From Pseudodonghicola sp048268305 (lineage in GTDB: Bacteria; Pseudomonadota; Alphaproteobacteria; Rhodobacterales; Rhodobacteraceae): a stretch of 64,000 nucleotides of DNA. Positions 25,754 to 33,895 of the stretch are shown here, in pieces (the stretch's first letter is position 1; every line of letters begins with the position of its first letter). Location: NCBI RefSeq assembly GCF_048268305.1, contig NZ_JBLWVT010000004.1, positions 1 through 64,000 on the forward strand. Direction: 5' to 3'. The notes below the pieces were generated by a model that made no database searches, was not told the origin of the DNA, and was given only the letters and a program-made list of their open reading frames with translations. The position numbers and the translations under genes were made by a program.

Positions 25754-26074
25754 TCACTCGTCTTTCCTGCGATCATGATCGCGGTCGCGATACCGATGCT
25801 CTTCATCCTCATACTCGATCTCCAGCACGTCGAGCGTGGCCGGATCCAGCTTGACCTCGATCCGGCGACCGTCGGCATCCTGGCCCTTGATCTCGTAACA
25901 GCCGTCATCAATCTTGATGCGGCGCACGGTCCATCCCTTGCTTTCGGCCAATTGTGCCACGGCCGCCCGCGGCTGCCAGTCGGCCATGGGGACATAGCAG
26001 TCGTCTTCGGCCCGGGCGGCGCCGGTCAGGGCGGTCACGGCGGCGAAGGAAATGATGACCAGCGATTTCTTCAT
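25754..26074 (-). CDS. Small secreted PepSY-domain protein
   Basis: A 106-residue protein with a signal peptide (KKSLVIISFAAVTALTGAARA) and one PepSY-like domain (AAVAQLAESKGWTVRRIKIDDGCYEIKGQDADGRRIEVKLDPATLDVLEIE), ending in a charged His/Arg/Asp tail. Two Cys (DDCY, DDGCY) could form a disulfide. PepSY domains are periplasmic modules, often next to two-component systems, with proposed protease-inhibitor or sensor-modulating roles. It is divergent from the response regulator gene and could tune the adjacent kinase or serve electron transfer. Confidence 0.8.
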   Translation of the reverse strand: MKKSLVIISFAAVTALTGAARAEDDCYVPMADWQPRAAVAQLAESKGWTVRRIKIDDGCYEIKGQDADGRRIEVKLDPATLDVLEIEYEDEEHRYRDRDHDRRKDE

Positions 26075-26125
26075 GTGGCATGCTCCGTCCAGCGGCGATG
26101 TTCGCATGATATATCGCAGCCGAAG

Positions 26126-26174
26126 CTGACGATATCCTGAAGAGACACTGTTGCAGAGGTCAGCTTGCTGTCAG
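26126..26174. promoter_or_regulatory. Two candidate response-regulator sites in the divergent promoter
   Basis: In the 146-bp gap between the PepSY gene and the response regulator, CTGAC (26126-26130) and CTGAA (26137-26141) are 11 bp apart. GTCAG (26159-26163) and GTCAG (26170-26174) are also 11 bp apart in the other orientation, so one pair faces each gene. This suggests autoregulation. Confidence 0.55.
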
Positions 26175-26220
26175 ATTGATCGCCTAGGGGCATGGGAAAC
26201 AGGAAAGACCCGGGGGGCGC

Positions 26221-26880
26221 ATGCGCATTCTGCTGATCGAGGATGATACCGTTCTGGGCGCCGCCGTGCGTGATCAGATCGCCGGCGACGGCCAGTCGGT
26301 TGATTGGGTGACCCGGCTCGACACCGCGACCGAGGCGCTTCTTGGCACCGGCTATGATCTGATCCTGCTCGACCTCATGCTGCCGGACGGGCGCGGCATT
26401 CCCTTTCTCAGGGCGCTGCGGGCCAGGGGGGACGTGACCCCGGTGATCATCCTGACCGCGCTCGACCAGATCAGCGACCGGATCGAGGGGCTGAATGCCG
26501 GTGCCGACGACTATATGGTCAAACCCTTCGATCTGGCCGAGCTTTCGGCGCGCATCGGATCGGTGGCGCGACGCTATGCCGGCAACCCCAACCCGATCAT
26601 AACCCATGGCGTGCTCGAGGTCGATCTGGCCGCGCGCTCGGTCCTGCGCGAGGGCCGGCCGGTGACGCTGACCGCGCGGGAATGGGCGCTGTTCGAGGCC
26701 TTTCTGCAGCGGCCGGGGCAATTGCTGTCCAAGGCGCAGCTTGAAGACAAGCTCTATGCCTTCGGTTCCGAAGTGGAAAGCAACACCATCGAAGTCCATG
26801 TCAGCCGGCTGCGCAAGAAACTGGGCGCCGGGGTGATCGAGACCGAGCGCGGCCTGGGGTATCGGCTGGGGGCGGGATGA
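26221..26880 (+). CDS. OmpR-family response regulator (QseB/PmrA type)
   Basis: A 219-residue two-domain regulator. The receiver has acidic residues in IEDD, the phosphoacceptor Asp51 in LILLDLMLP and Lys in VKPFD. The C-terminal winged helix (about 125-219) has LTAREWALFEAFLQRPGQLLSKAQL and the DNA-recognition part EVESNTIEVHVSRLRKKLG. Overlap of its stop with the kinase start shows they are one unit. Likely targets are the 11-bp-spaced CTGAC/GTCAG repeats in front of this operon and the divergent genes. The inducing signal is unknown. Confidence 0.9.
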   Translation: MRILLIEDDTVLGAAVRDQIAGDGQSVDWVTRLDTATEALLGTGYDLILLDLMLPDGRGIPFLRALRARGDVTPVIILTALDQISDRIEGLNAGADDYMVKPFDLAELSARIGSVARRYAGNPNPIITHGVLEVDLAARSVLREGRPVTLTAREWALFEAFLQRPGQLLSKAQLEDKLYAFGSEVESNTIEVHVSRLRKKLGAGVIETERGLGYRLGAG

Positions 26881-28256
26881 GGGGGCCGCGCAGTCTTCAG
26901 GCCCGGCTGGCCATCGGCATCGGGCTGGTGTTGACGATCCTGTGGCTGGCCGCCGCCTCGGTGACCGCGCTGGTGGTGCGGCGCGAAATGGACGCGGTCT
27001 TTGATGCCAGTCTGCAGGAGACCGCACAGCGCCTGCTGCCGCTGGCCGCCACCGAGATCGTCGCGCGCGAGGACGAAGGCGTGACCCAGCGGCTTGGCGC
27101 GATCCGCGCGCATGACGAATTCTTCACCTATATCGTCCGCGACGATCAGGGCCGTATCCTGCTGCAATCCCACACCGCCGATCCCGCGGTCTTTCCCGCC
27201 TATGACGGGCCGGGGTTCCGGCAGACGGCGACGCACCGGCTGTATAACGACGCGGCGCTTCAGGGCAGCATCCGCATCACCGTCGCCACGCCGCTGGCGC
27301 ATCGCGCCGCCGTGGCGCGCGAGGTGCAGATGGGGCTGGGCGTGCCGCTGGTGCTGGTCATTCCGGTGGCCTTGATCGCCGTGGCGCTGGCGGTGCGGGC
27401 AAGCTTTGCCTCGTTGCGCCGATTCCGGGGCGCGCTGGCGGCCCGGGGCGTGCGCGATCTGTCGCCGCTGCCGACCGCGGCCCTGCCGGCGGAGATCACG
27501 CCGCTGGCCGAGACGCTGAACGATCTGCTCGCCCGGCTCAAGTCCGCCTTCGAGGCCGAGCGCAGCTTTGCCGCCAATGCCGCGCACGAGCTCAGGACGC
27601 CCCTGGCCGGGGCGATTGCCCAGGCGCAGCGGATCGGTGTGGAAACCCAGGACCCCGCGGCGCGGCGCCGAGCGGCCGAGATCGAGGCGACGCTGAAACG
27701 GCTGACCCGGGTGTCTGAACGGCTGATGCAGATGGCCCGGGCCGAAGGTGGCCGTCTGCGCGCCGACCATGCCAGTGATCTGCGGCCAGTGTTGCGGATG
27801 ATCGCCGCCGATCTGGGCCGCGATCTGCAGCCCGGGCGGCTGGAGCTGACCCTGCCCGAGACGCCGGTTCTGTCCGATCTCGACCTCGACGCCTTCGGCA
27901 TCATCCTGCGCAACCTGATCGACAACGCGCTGCGTCACGGCCTGCCCGGAACGCCGGTGCAGGTGGCGCTGGGCGGTGACGGCCGGCTGAGCGTCGTCAA
28001 CGCCTGCCCGGTGGTGCCGCCCGAAGTGCTGGGGCGGCTGGTGCAGCGCTTTGAACGGGGGGGCGCGCAGGGCGGCGGCAGCGGTCTGGGTCTGGCCATT
28101 GTGGCAACCATCGCCGAAAGGACGGGTGGGGGGCTACGCCTGGTCTCGCCGGTGCCGGGATCAGACGGCGGCCTGATGGTCGAGGTGCAATTGCCCATCG
28201 GGGTGGTGGAAAAAATGCCCTATGATCCGACGAAACTTCCGGGCGCTGACGTATAA
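26877..28256 (+). CDS. Sensor histidine kinase paired with the response regulator
   Basis: A 459-residue inner-membrane kinase. Span 1 is about residues 11-33, the periplasmic sensor about 35-150, span 2 about 153-173, followed by a HAMP-like linker, dimerisation domain with phospho-His237 in AAHELRTPLAG, and ATPase domain with LRNLIDNALRHG and GSGLGLAIV. It should phosphorylate the upstream regulator. The small sensor domain has no recognisable ligand motif. Locus context suggests iron, redox state or periplasmic metal. It overlaps the regulator gene by four bases. Confidence 0.9.
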   Translation: MRGPRSLQARLAIGIGLVLTILWLAAASVTALVVRREMDAVFDASLQETAQRLLPLAATEIVAREDEGVTQRLGAIRAHDEFFTYIVRDDQGRILLQSHTADPAVFPAYDGPGFRQTATHRLYNDAALQGSIRITVATPLAHRAAVAREVQMGLGVPLVLVIPVALIAVALAVRASFASLRRFRGALAARGVRDLSPLPTAALPAEITPLAETLNDLLARLKSAFEAERSFAANAAHELRTPLAGAIAQAQRIGVETQDPAARRRAAEIEATLKRLTRVSERLMQMARAEGGRLRADHASDLRPVLRMIAADLGRDLQPGRLELTLPETPVLSDLDLDAFGIILRNLIDNALRHGLPGTPVQVALGGDGRLSVVNACPVVPPEVLGRLVQRFERGGAQGGGSGLGLAIVATIAERTGGGLRLVSPVPGSDGGLMVEVQLPIGVVEKMPYDPTKLPGADV

Positions 28257-28287
28257 AAGGAGGTCGCGCGACTTGCGCGGCCTTCTT
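28257..28287 (+). terminator. Long hairpin after the kinase gene
   Basis: Thirteen consecutive pairs, two of them G-T, join 28257-28269 and 28275-28287 around the loop GACTT, starting one base after the kinase stop. The descending arm ends TTCTT. It likely ends or attenuates transcription before the ferric-reductase-like gene. Confidence 0.55.
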
Positions 28288-28339
28288 GTGTGAAGCCATC
28301 GCCACACGCGCCCTTGGGGTAAACGAGAAAGACGAGAGT

Positions 28340-29686
28340 ATGACGCGAACGAATTTGTACCTGTTTTGGGGGTTCTGGGCGGGGATAGCCGCGCTCTGGC
28401 TGGTTTTGAACCCGGATATTCTGACCGCTTCGGGGATCTTCGCGTTGCGCCAGTTCGTCATGCAATGGTCCGGAACCGTTGCCATGGCGGCGATGAGCGT
28501 CGCGATGATCCTGGCGTTGCGTCCGCGCTGGCCCGAGCGGCGTCTGGGCGGGCTGGACAAGATGTATCGGTTCCACAAGTGGCTGGGGATCGGGGCGCTT
28601 GGCCTGGCGGTGTTTCACTGGCTCTGGTCCGAGGCGCCGAAATGGGCGGTGGGGGCCGGGCTGCTGGCGCGGCCCGCGCGTGGCCCGCGCCCGGAGATCA
28701 CCGATCCGGTGCGGGCCTATCTCAACTCCTGGCGCGGCACGGCCGAGGGGTTGGGCGAATGGGCCTTTTATGCGGTGGTGATTCTGCTGGTCATCGCGCT
28801 GGTCAAGCTGATCCCCTATCGCCTGTTCCGCTATAGCCACCGCCTGGTGCCGCTGGTCTATCTCGTGCTGGTGTTCCACGCGGTGATTCTGATCGAATAT
28901 GACATGTGGCTCACCCCGCTCGGAGTGCTGATGGCGGTGCTGATGCTGGCCGGTAGCTATGCGGCGGTGTTGTCGGTATTCGGGATGATCGGCCACAGCC
29001 GGCGGGTGCCGGGCGAGATCGTTGCGCTGAACAAATTCGCCGGGGTGCGCTCGCTCAGGACCGAGATTCGCCTGGCGCCGGGCTGGCAGGGGCACAAGGC
29101 CGGGCAGTTCGCCTTCGTCACCTCGAACCCGCTGGAAGGGGCGCATCCCTATACCATCGCCTCTGCCTGGGTGCCCTCCGATCCGAAGATCACCTTCGTC
29201 ACCAAGGAGTTGGGCGATCACACCACCGGGTTGGCCGACCGGCTGAAGATCGGCCAGAAGGTAACGGTTGAAGGCCCCTATGGCTGTTTCACCTTCGACG
29301 ATGGGCTGCCGCGCCAGATCTGGGTCGGGGCCGGTATCGGCATTACCCCCTTCCTCGCCCGGCTGAAGGAATTGGCGGATGCCGATCCGAATGCGCCGCG
29401 GCCGCAGATCGACCTGTTCCATTCGACCTCCGAGGTCGACGACGAGGCATTGGAACGTATCGCCACGGATGCCCGTGCCGCGAATGTGCGCCTGCACCTG
29501 CTGATCAACGCCCGTGATGGCCGCCTGGGCGGAGAACGCATCCGCGAGGCGGTGCCGGATTGGCGCGAGGCCAGCCTGTGGTTCTGCGGGCCGAGCGGTT
29601 TCGGCAAGAGCCTGAGCGCGGATTTCGCTCTGCAGGGGTTGGACGTGGGCAGCCGCTTCCATCAGGAATTGTTCGAGATGCGTTGA
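28340..29686 (+). CDS. Ferric-reductase-like transmembrane flavoprotein
   Basis: A 448-residue oxidoreductase of the ferric reductase/NADPH oxidase type. The membrane part (about residues 1-215) has six spans with two His pairs for two haems (FHKWLGIGALGLAVFH and SHRLVPLVYLVLVFH). The cytosolic part has a FAD-binding barrel (HKAGQFAFVTS, HPYTIAS) and an NAD(P)H domain (WVGAGIGITPFLARLKEL, WFCGPSGFGKSL). It passes electrons from NAD(P)H through haem to an acceptor outside, classically Fe3+. It lies after the two-component genes and completes a locus with two transmembrane electron-transfer proteins. The ATG at 28340 is preferred to an upstream frame extension. Confidence 0.85.
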   Translation: MTRTNLYLFWGFWAGIAALWLVLNPDILTASGIFALRQFVMQWSGTVAMAAMSVAMILALRPRWPERRLGGLDKMYRFHKWLGIGALGLAVFHWLWSEAPKWAVGAGLLARPARGPRPEITDPVRAYLNSWRGTAEGLGEWAFYAVVILLVIALVKLIPYRLFRYSHRLVPLVYLVLVFHAVILIEYDMWLTPLGVLMAVLMLAGSYAAVLSVFGMIGHSRRVPGEIVALNKFAGVRSLRTEIRLAPGWQGHKAGQFAFVTSNPLEGAHPYTIASAWVPSDPKITFVTKELGDHTTGLADRLKIGQKVTVEGPYGCFTFDDGLPRQIWVGAGIGITPFLARLKELADADPNAPRPQIDLFHSTSEVDDEALERIATDARAANVRLHLLINARDGRLGGERIREAVPDWREASLWFCGPSGFGKSLSADFALQGLDVGSRFHQELFEMR

Positions 29687-29709
29687 GAGCAGCGCAAGAC
29701 TCGCCGTCG

Positions 29710-29737
29710 GGGTGGGCCCTGGTTCGGGCCCACCCTT
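29710..29737. terminator. Bidirectional terminator between convergent genes
   Basis: Perfect 10-bp arms GGGTGGGCCC (29710-29719) and GGGCCCACCC (29726-29735) with a 6-base loop lie between the ferric-reductase-like gene and prpB, which converge. Only TT follows on the plus side. Confidence 0.7.
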
Positions 29738-29743
29738 AATCGT

Positions 29744-30658
29744 TCAGGCGTTCCAGTCAGGCGCGACCGAGGCCGCGATGCTGCGGTCGAGCGCCTCGAA
29801 GGCAGTGAGCCCGATGGTGTCGTAAAGCTCCTGCCGGGTCTGCATCTCGGCGATCATCGCGGTGGTCGCGCCATCGCGGGCGATCGCCGCATAAAGCCGC
29901 TCCTGTGCCCTGTTCGCGACCCGCAGCGAGGACACCGGCCAGATCACCATATCATAGCCGAGCGCCTCGAACTCGGCCGCGCTCAGCGCCGGCGTGCGGC
30001 CGAACTCGGTCATGTTGGCGAGCAGCTTCACCCCGGGCAGCGCGGCACGGACCTCGCGGAACATCTCGACCGAGGTCAGCGCCTCGGGGAAGATCGCGTC
30101 CGCCCCCGCCTCGACGTAAAGCTTCGCGCGCGCGATCGCCCCCTCGAGCCCTTCGGAGGCCGCCGCATCGGTGCGCGCGATGATGACGAGATCGCGCCCC
30201 GCCCGCGCCGCCGCCGCCACCTTCGCCGCCATGTCGGCGGCGGCGGCCAGCTTCTTGTCGTTCAGATGGCCGCATTTCTTCGGCAAGAGCTGATCTTCCA
30301 GATGCACGGCGCCGGCGCCGGCCTCCTCGAAGACACGCACCATATGCATGACGTTCAGCGCCTCGCCATAGCCGGTGTCGCCATCGACGAGAAGCGGCAG
30401 CCCCGAGGCCCGCGCGATCTGTCGGATGAAGAAGGCGACCTCGTCGACGGTGATGATGCCAAGGTCGGGCAGCCCCATCGAGGCGGTCATCGCCGCCCCC
30501 GAAAGGTAGAGCGCGTCAAATCCCGCGGCCTTCGCCTGCAAGGCAGCCTGGCCGTTGTGCGCGCCCGGCAGGCGCAGGATGCCGGGGGCATCGAGCGCAC
30601 GGCGGAAGCGGCGCCCGGCGCTGTCGCCGGGCAGGTCGTCTGCGATCAGATAGGGCAT
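29744..30658 (-). CDS. prpB: 2-methylisocitrate lyase
   Basis: A 304-residue member of the isocitrate lyase/PEP mutase superfamily that cleaves 2-methylisocitrate to pyruvate and succinate, the last step of the methylcitrate cycle. Visible: LYLSGAAMTASMGLPDLG, the Mg-binding VDGDTGYGEA and the catalytic KKCGH (Cys129). Length is normal. It is the last of four genes (thioesterase, prpD, prpC, prpB) and starts four bases after prpC stops. Confidence 0.93.
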   Translation of the reverse strand: MPYLIADDLPGDSAGRRFRRALDAPGILRLPGAHNGQAALQAKAAGFDALYLSGAAMTASMGLPDLGIITVDEVAFFIRQIARASGLPLLVDGDTGYGEALNVMHMVRVFEEAGAGAVHLEDQLLPKKCGHLNDKKLAAAADMAAKVAAAARAGRDLVIIARTDAAASEGLEGAIARAKLYVEAGADAIFPEALTSVEMFREVRAALPGVKLLANMTEFGRTPALSAAEFEALGYDMVIWPVSSLRVANRAQERLYAAIARDGATTAMIAEMQTRQELYDTIGLTAFEALDRSIAASVAPDWNA

Positions 30659-30662
30659 GGTC

Positions 30663-31832
30663 TCACTCCGGATAGGCGGTCAGCAGGCCGCCGCGCTGCG
30701 CGATCGGCAGGAATTTGCGGTCCTCGGGGCCGGTATAGTTGGCCGAGGGGCGGATGATCTTGTTGTCGAGCCGCTGCTCGACCACATGCGCGCCCCAGCC
30801 CGCGGTGCGGGCGATGACGAAGATTGGCGTGAACATCGCCGTCGGCACGCCCAGCAGGTGATAGGAGACGGCCGAATACCAGTCGAGGTTCGGAAACATC
30901 GCCTTCGCCTCCCACATCACCTGTTCGATCCGCTCGGCGACCGAGAACATCTTCATCGAGCCGGCCTCCTCGGCCAGCCTGCGCGCGACGCGCTTGATGA
31001 CGACGTTGCGCGGGTCGGCCACGGTATAGACCGGGTGACCGAAGCCGATCACCACCTCCTTCTCCGCGACGCGGGCGCGGATGTCGGCCTCGGCCGCGTC
31101 GGGGCTCGGGTAGCGCTTCTGGATCTCGAAGGCGACCTCGTTCGCGCCACCGTGCTTCGGCCCGCGCAGCGCACCGATCGCGCCCGCCACCGCCGAATAG
31201 ACGTCCGACCCCGTCCCCGCGATCGTGCGCGCGGTGAAGGTCGAGGCGTTGAACTCGTGCTCGGCGTAAAGGATCAGCGTGGTGTGCATCGCCCGCACAT
31301 GCTCGGGCGTGGGCGGTCCGCCATGCAGCAGGTGCAGGAAATGGCCGGCGATGGACTCGTCCCCGGTCTCGACCTCGATCCGCCGCCCGTTCTGCGCGAA
31401 GTGATACCAGTAGAGCAGCATCGAGCCCTGCGCCGCGATCAGCCGGTCGGCGATGTCGCGCGCGCCCGGCGTGTTGTGATCGGCGGCCTCGGGCAGCGCG
31501 CAGCCCATCGCCGAGACGCCCGAGCGCAGCACGTCCATCGGATGCGCGGCAGCCGGGATCGCCTCGAGCGTCGCGCGCACCGCCTGCGGCAGGCCGCGCA
31601 ACGCGCGCAGCTTCGCCTTGTAGGCCGTCAGTTCCGCCTCGGTCGGCAGGCTGCCGTGAATGAGCAGATGCGCGATTTCCTCGTACTCGCAGGTCTCGGC
31701 GATATCGAGGATGTCATAGCCGCGGTAATGCAGATCGTTGCCGCTTTGACCGACCGAGCACAGCGCGGTATTGCCCGCCACCACGCCCGAGAGCGCCACC
31801 GACTTCTTCGGCTTTCTCACCTCGCCGCTCAT
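30663..31832 (-). CDS. prpC: 2-methylcitrate synthase
   Basis: A 389-residue citrate-synthase-fold enzyme joining propionyl-CoA and oxaloacetate. It starts MSGEVRKPKKSVALSGVVAGNTALCSVG, as short PrpC-type enzymes do, with ELRYRGYDI-like YRGYDILDIAE, catalytic His regions (EHEFNASTFTAR, GFGHPVYT) and the active-site Asp region near the C-terminus. An open frame continues upstream through prpD in another phase and is not real. The ATG overlaps the prpD stop by four bases (ATGA). PrpC is preferred to GltA because of size and neighbours. Confidence 0.93.
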   Translation of the reverse strand: MSGEVRKPKKSVALSGVVAGNTALCSVGQSGNDLHYRGYDILDIAETCEYEEIAHLLIHGSLPTEAELTAYKAKLRALRGLPQAVRATLEAIPAAAHPMDVLRSGVSAMGCALPEAADHNTPGARDIADRLIAAQGSMLLYWYHFAQNGRRIEVETGDESIAGHFLHLLHGGPPTPEHVRAMHTTLILYAEHEFNASTFTARTIAGTGSDVYSAVAGAIGALRGPKHGGANEVAFEIQKRYPSPDAAEADIRARVAEKEVVIGFGHPVYTVADPRNVVIKRVARRLAEEAGSMKMFSVAERIEQVMWEAKAMFPNLDWYSAVSYHLLGVPTAMFTPIFVIARTAGWGAHVVEQRLDNKIIRPSANYTGPEDRKFLPIAQRGGLLTAYPE

Positions 31833-33346
31833 TTCGCCCTCCAGTCGAAGATGCCATGGGGCCGGGCCGCGCCGAGCCGGTCGGCCTCCACCGCGAAATT
31901 GAGCTGGCCGAGATCGCCCGGCTTCAGCTCTGCCAGCCCCTCGGCTGCCTCGAGGAAACGCCTCTGCTCGGCCGCGCTCAGCACGCCCTCGGACAGGGTC
32001 AGGAACTTGTGGATGTAATTGCTGCGCACGAAGGGGCGCGCGCCGTCCGGGTGCGCATCGGCGAGCGCGAGTTCGTCGACGATCTTCGAGCCGTCGTCGA
32101 GCGTCACCGTGACCCGCCCGCCAAAGGCCTTCTCCTTCGGGTCGCGGGCATGATAGCGGCGCGTCCATTCCGGGTCCTCGGCGGTCGAGATCTTGTGCCA
32201 CAGCGCCACCGTCGAGGGCCGCTGCGCGCGCTCGGGCGTGTAGCTTGCAACATGGTGCCAGCCGCCGTCCTCCAGCGCCACGGCGAAGATGTACATGATC
32301 GAATGGTCGAGCGTCTCGCGCGAGGCCGTCGGGTCCATCTTCTGCGGGTCGTTCGCGCCGGTGCCGATGACGTTGTGGGTGTGGTGCGAGGTCTCGATCA
32401 GGATGGATTTCACCTTGGAGAGATCGCCGATCTTCGGCCCCATCCGCCGCGCCAGGTCGATCAGCGCCTGCGACTGGTATTCGGCCGAATGCTCCTTGGT
32501 ATAGGTGTCGAGGATCGCGCGCTTCGTCTCGCCCGTCTCGGGCAGCGGCACGTGATAGACCGCCTCGGGTCCCCCGAGCATCCAGGCGATGAAGCCGTCC
32601 TCGCCCTCCCAGGCGGGGCTCGGCGCGCCCTCGCCGCGCATCACCCGGTCGACCGCCTCGATCGCCATCTTGCCGGCGAAGGCGGGGGCATAGGCCTTCC
32701 AGCTGGAAATCTCGCCCTTGCGGCTTTGCCGCGTGGTGGTGGTGACGTGCAGCGCCTGCTGGATCGCCTGATAAATCACCTCGACGGGCAGGTTCAGCGC
32801 GGTGCCGATGCCGGCCGCCGCCGAGGGGCCGAGATGGGCGATGTGGTCGATCTTGTGCTCGTGCAGGCAGATCCCCTTCACCAGGTCGACCTGGATCTCG
32901 TAGCCGGTGGCAAGACCGCGGATGAGGTCCGCCCCCGACAGCCCGCAATGCTGCGCGACCGCCAGGATCGGCGGGATGTTGTCGCCCGGGTGCGAGTATT
33001 CGGCGGCCAGAAATGTGTCGTGGAAATCAAGCTCGCGCACCGCCGTGCCGTTCGCCCAGGCCGCCCATTCGGGGCTGACCCGGGTGTCCGCGGCCACGCC
33101 GAAGACCGTGGCGCCCGGGGCATAGGGGTGGCACAGCGCCTGCGCCCGGGCCGAGGCCACCGGCCGGCGCGCGACCGACGCCGCAGCGACCGCGGCATTG
33201 TCGATCACCCGGTTGACGATCATCTCGACCACATCGGCCTCGACCGCCACCGGATCGGCCGCCACCTCGGCGATCTTCCAGGCCAGTTGGTTTTCGCGCG
33301 CCAGATGTTCGGCGGAGCGATAGGTCCGCATTTCATGCGTCTTCAT
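31829..33346 (-). CDS. prpD: 2-methylcitrate dehydratase
   Basis: A 505-residue MmgE/PrpD enzyme that dehydrates 2-methylcitrate to 2-methyl-cis-aconitate, without an iron-sulfur cluster. Typical elements are ELDFHDTFLAAEYSHPGDNIPPILAVAQ, HIAHLGPSAAAGIGTALNL and KAYAPAFAGKMAIEAVDRVMRG. No acnD or prpF is present, so a PrpD-type cycle operates, with a general aconitase completing hydration. It overlaps the thioesterase stop (ATGA) and is followed by prpC in the same way. Confidence 0.93.
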   Translation of the reverse strand: MKTHEMRTYRSAEHLARENQLAWKIAEVAADPVAVEADVVEMIVNRVIDNAAVAAASVARRPVASARAQALCHPYAPGATVFGVAADTRVSPEWAAWANGTAVRELDFHDTFLAAEYSHPGDNIPPILAVAQHCGLSGADLIRGLATGYEIQVDLVKGICLHEHKIDHIAHLGPSAAAGIGTALNLPVEVIYQAIQQALHVTTTTRQSRKGEISSWKAYAPAFAGKMAIEAVDRVMRGEGAPSPAWEGEDGFIAWMLGGPEAVYHVPLPETGETKRAILDTYTKEHSAEYQSQALIDLARRMGPKIGDLSKVKSILIETSHHTHNVIGTGANDPQKMDPTASRETLDHSIMYIFAVALEDGGWHHVASYTPERAQRPSTVALWHKISTAEDPEWTRRYHARDPKEKAFGGRVTVTLDDGSKIVDELALADAHPDGARPFVRSNYIHKFLTLSEGVLSAAEQRRFLEAAEGLAELKPGDLGQLNFAVEADRLGAARPHGIFDWRAK

Positions 33347-33753
33347 GCTGTTTCTTCCTTTCTGAAATCCTCTGCCACGATGGCGCGCGGCCGTCCGGCC
33401 GCATCCACCGCCACCATCTCGAACGTGCCCGAGAGCACCGCGCGGCGCTGGCCGGTGGCGATCTCCTCCGCCATCCCCTCCACCGCGACGGAGAGCGAGG
33501 CACGCCCGACCCGGGTGACCCTTGCGCTCAACTCCAGCAGCTCTCCGACCCGGACAGGGGCGGGGAAATTGCCGCGCGCGGCGCTGGCCAGAACCACCGG
33601 CCCGCGCGCCCGCCGGCTGGCGGCGACAAAGGCCGCCTTGGCCATCAGCGACAGGCCGTTGCCGCCGAACAGCGTGCCGTAATGGTTGGCCTGATCGGGA
33701 AAGATCATCTCGACCGTCACGGTCACGGGATCATGGTCTGGAAGGTCGGTCAT
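33343..33753 (-). CDS. Acyl-CoA thioesterase, hot-dog fold
   Basis: A 136-residue hot-dog thioesterase of the cytosolic acyl-CoA hydrolase (YciA-like) type: MIFPDQANHYGTLFGGNGLSLMAKAAFVAASR, where an Asn or Asp and the surrounding GTLFGG are family landmarks. First gene of the prp operon, overlapping prpD. It may drain excess propionyl-CoA or other short acyl-CoA and protect the CoA pool. The start at 33753 is chosen because the family begins a short distance before the VEMIFPDQAN segment. The substrate is inferred from context. Confidence 0.8.
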   Translation of the reverse strand: MTDLPDHDPVTVTVEMIFPDQANHYGTLFGGNGLSLMAKAAFVAASRRARGPVVLASAARGNFPAPVRVGELLELSARVTRVGRASLSVAVEGMAEEIATGQRRAVLSGTFEMVAVDAAGRPRAIVAEDFRKEETA

Positions 33754-33776
33754 CGTCTGCCTCGTGTCCTCGGGCC

Positions 33777-33885
33777 ATTCGCAAGATTGGCAAGGCAGAG
33801 GTTTCCACAATGGGGGACATGATATAAACTACTGAAAATGAATAGATTTGCGAATGATGCTTGTGGAGTTTGCAAATATTGCGAA
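33777..33885. promoter_or_regulatory. Divergent prp promoter with TTTGCAAA-type operator motifs
   Basis: The 142-bp gap between the prp operon and its divergent regulator contains ATTCGCAA (33777-33784), ATTTGCGAAT (33846-33855), TTTGCAAA (33869-33876) and ATTGCGAA (33878-33885). TTTGCAAA is the core of known actinobacterial RamB/PrpR sites, and those regulators belong to the same family as the gene next to it. The sites flank the probable -10/-35 area for both directions. Confidence 0.65.
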
Positions 33886-33895
33886 GGGGTCGGTC

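Noticed and set aside
30663..32948. A 761-codon open frame that would fuse prpC to a long Arg/Gly-rich N-terminal part
   Set aside because: The upstream part is prpD read out of phase and resembles no protein. The citrate-synthase domain starts cleanly at 31832 with an ATGA overlap.
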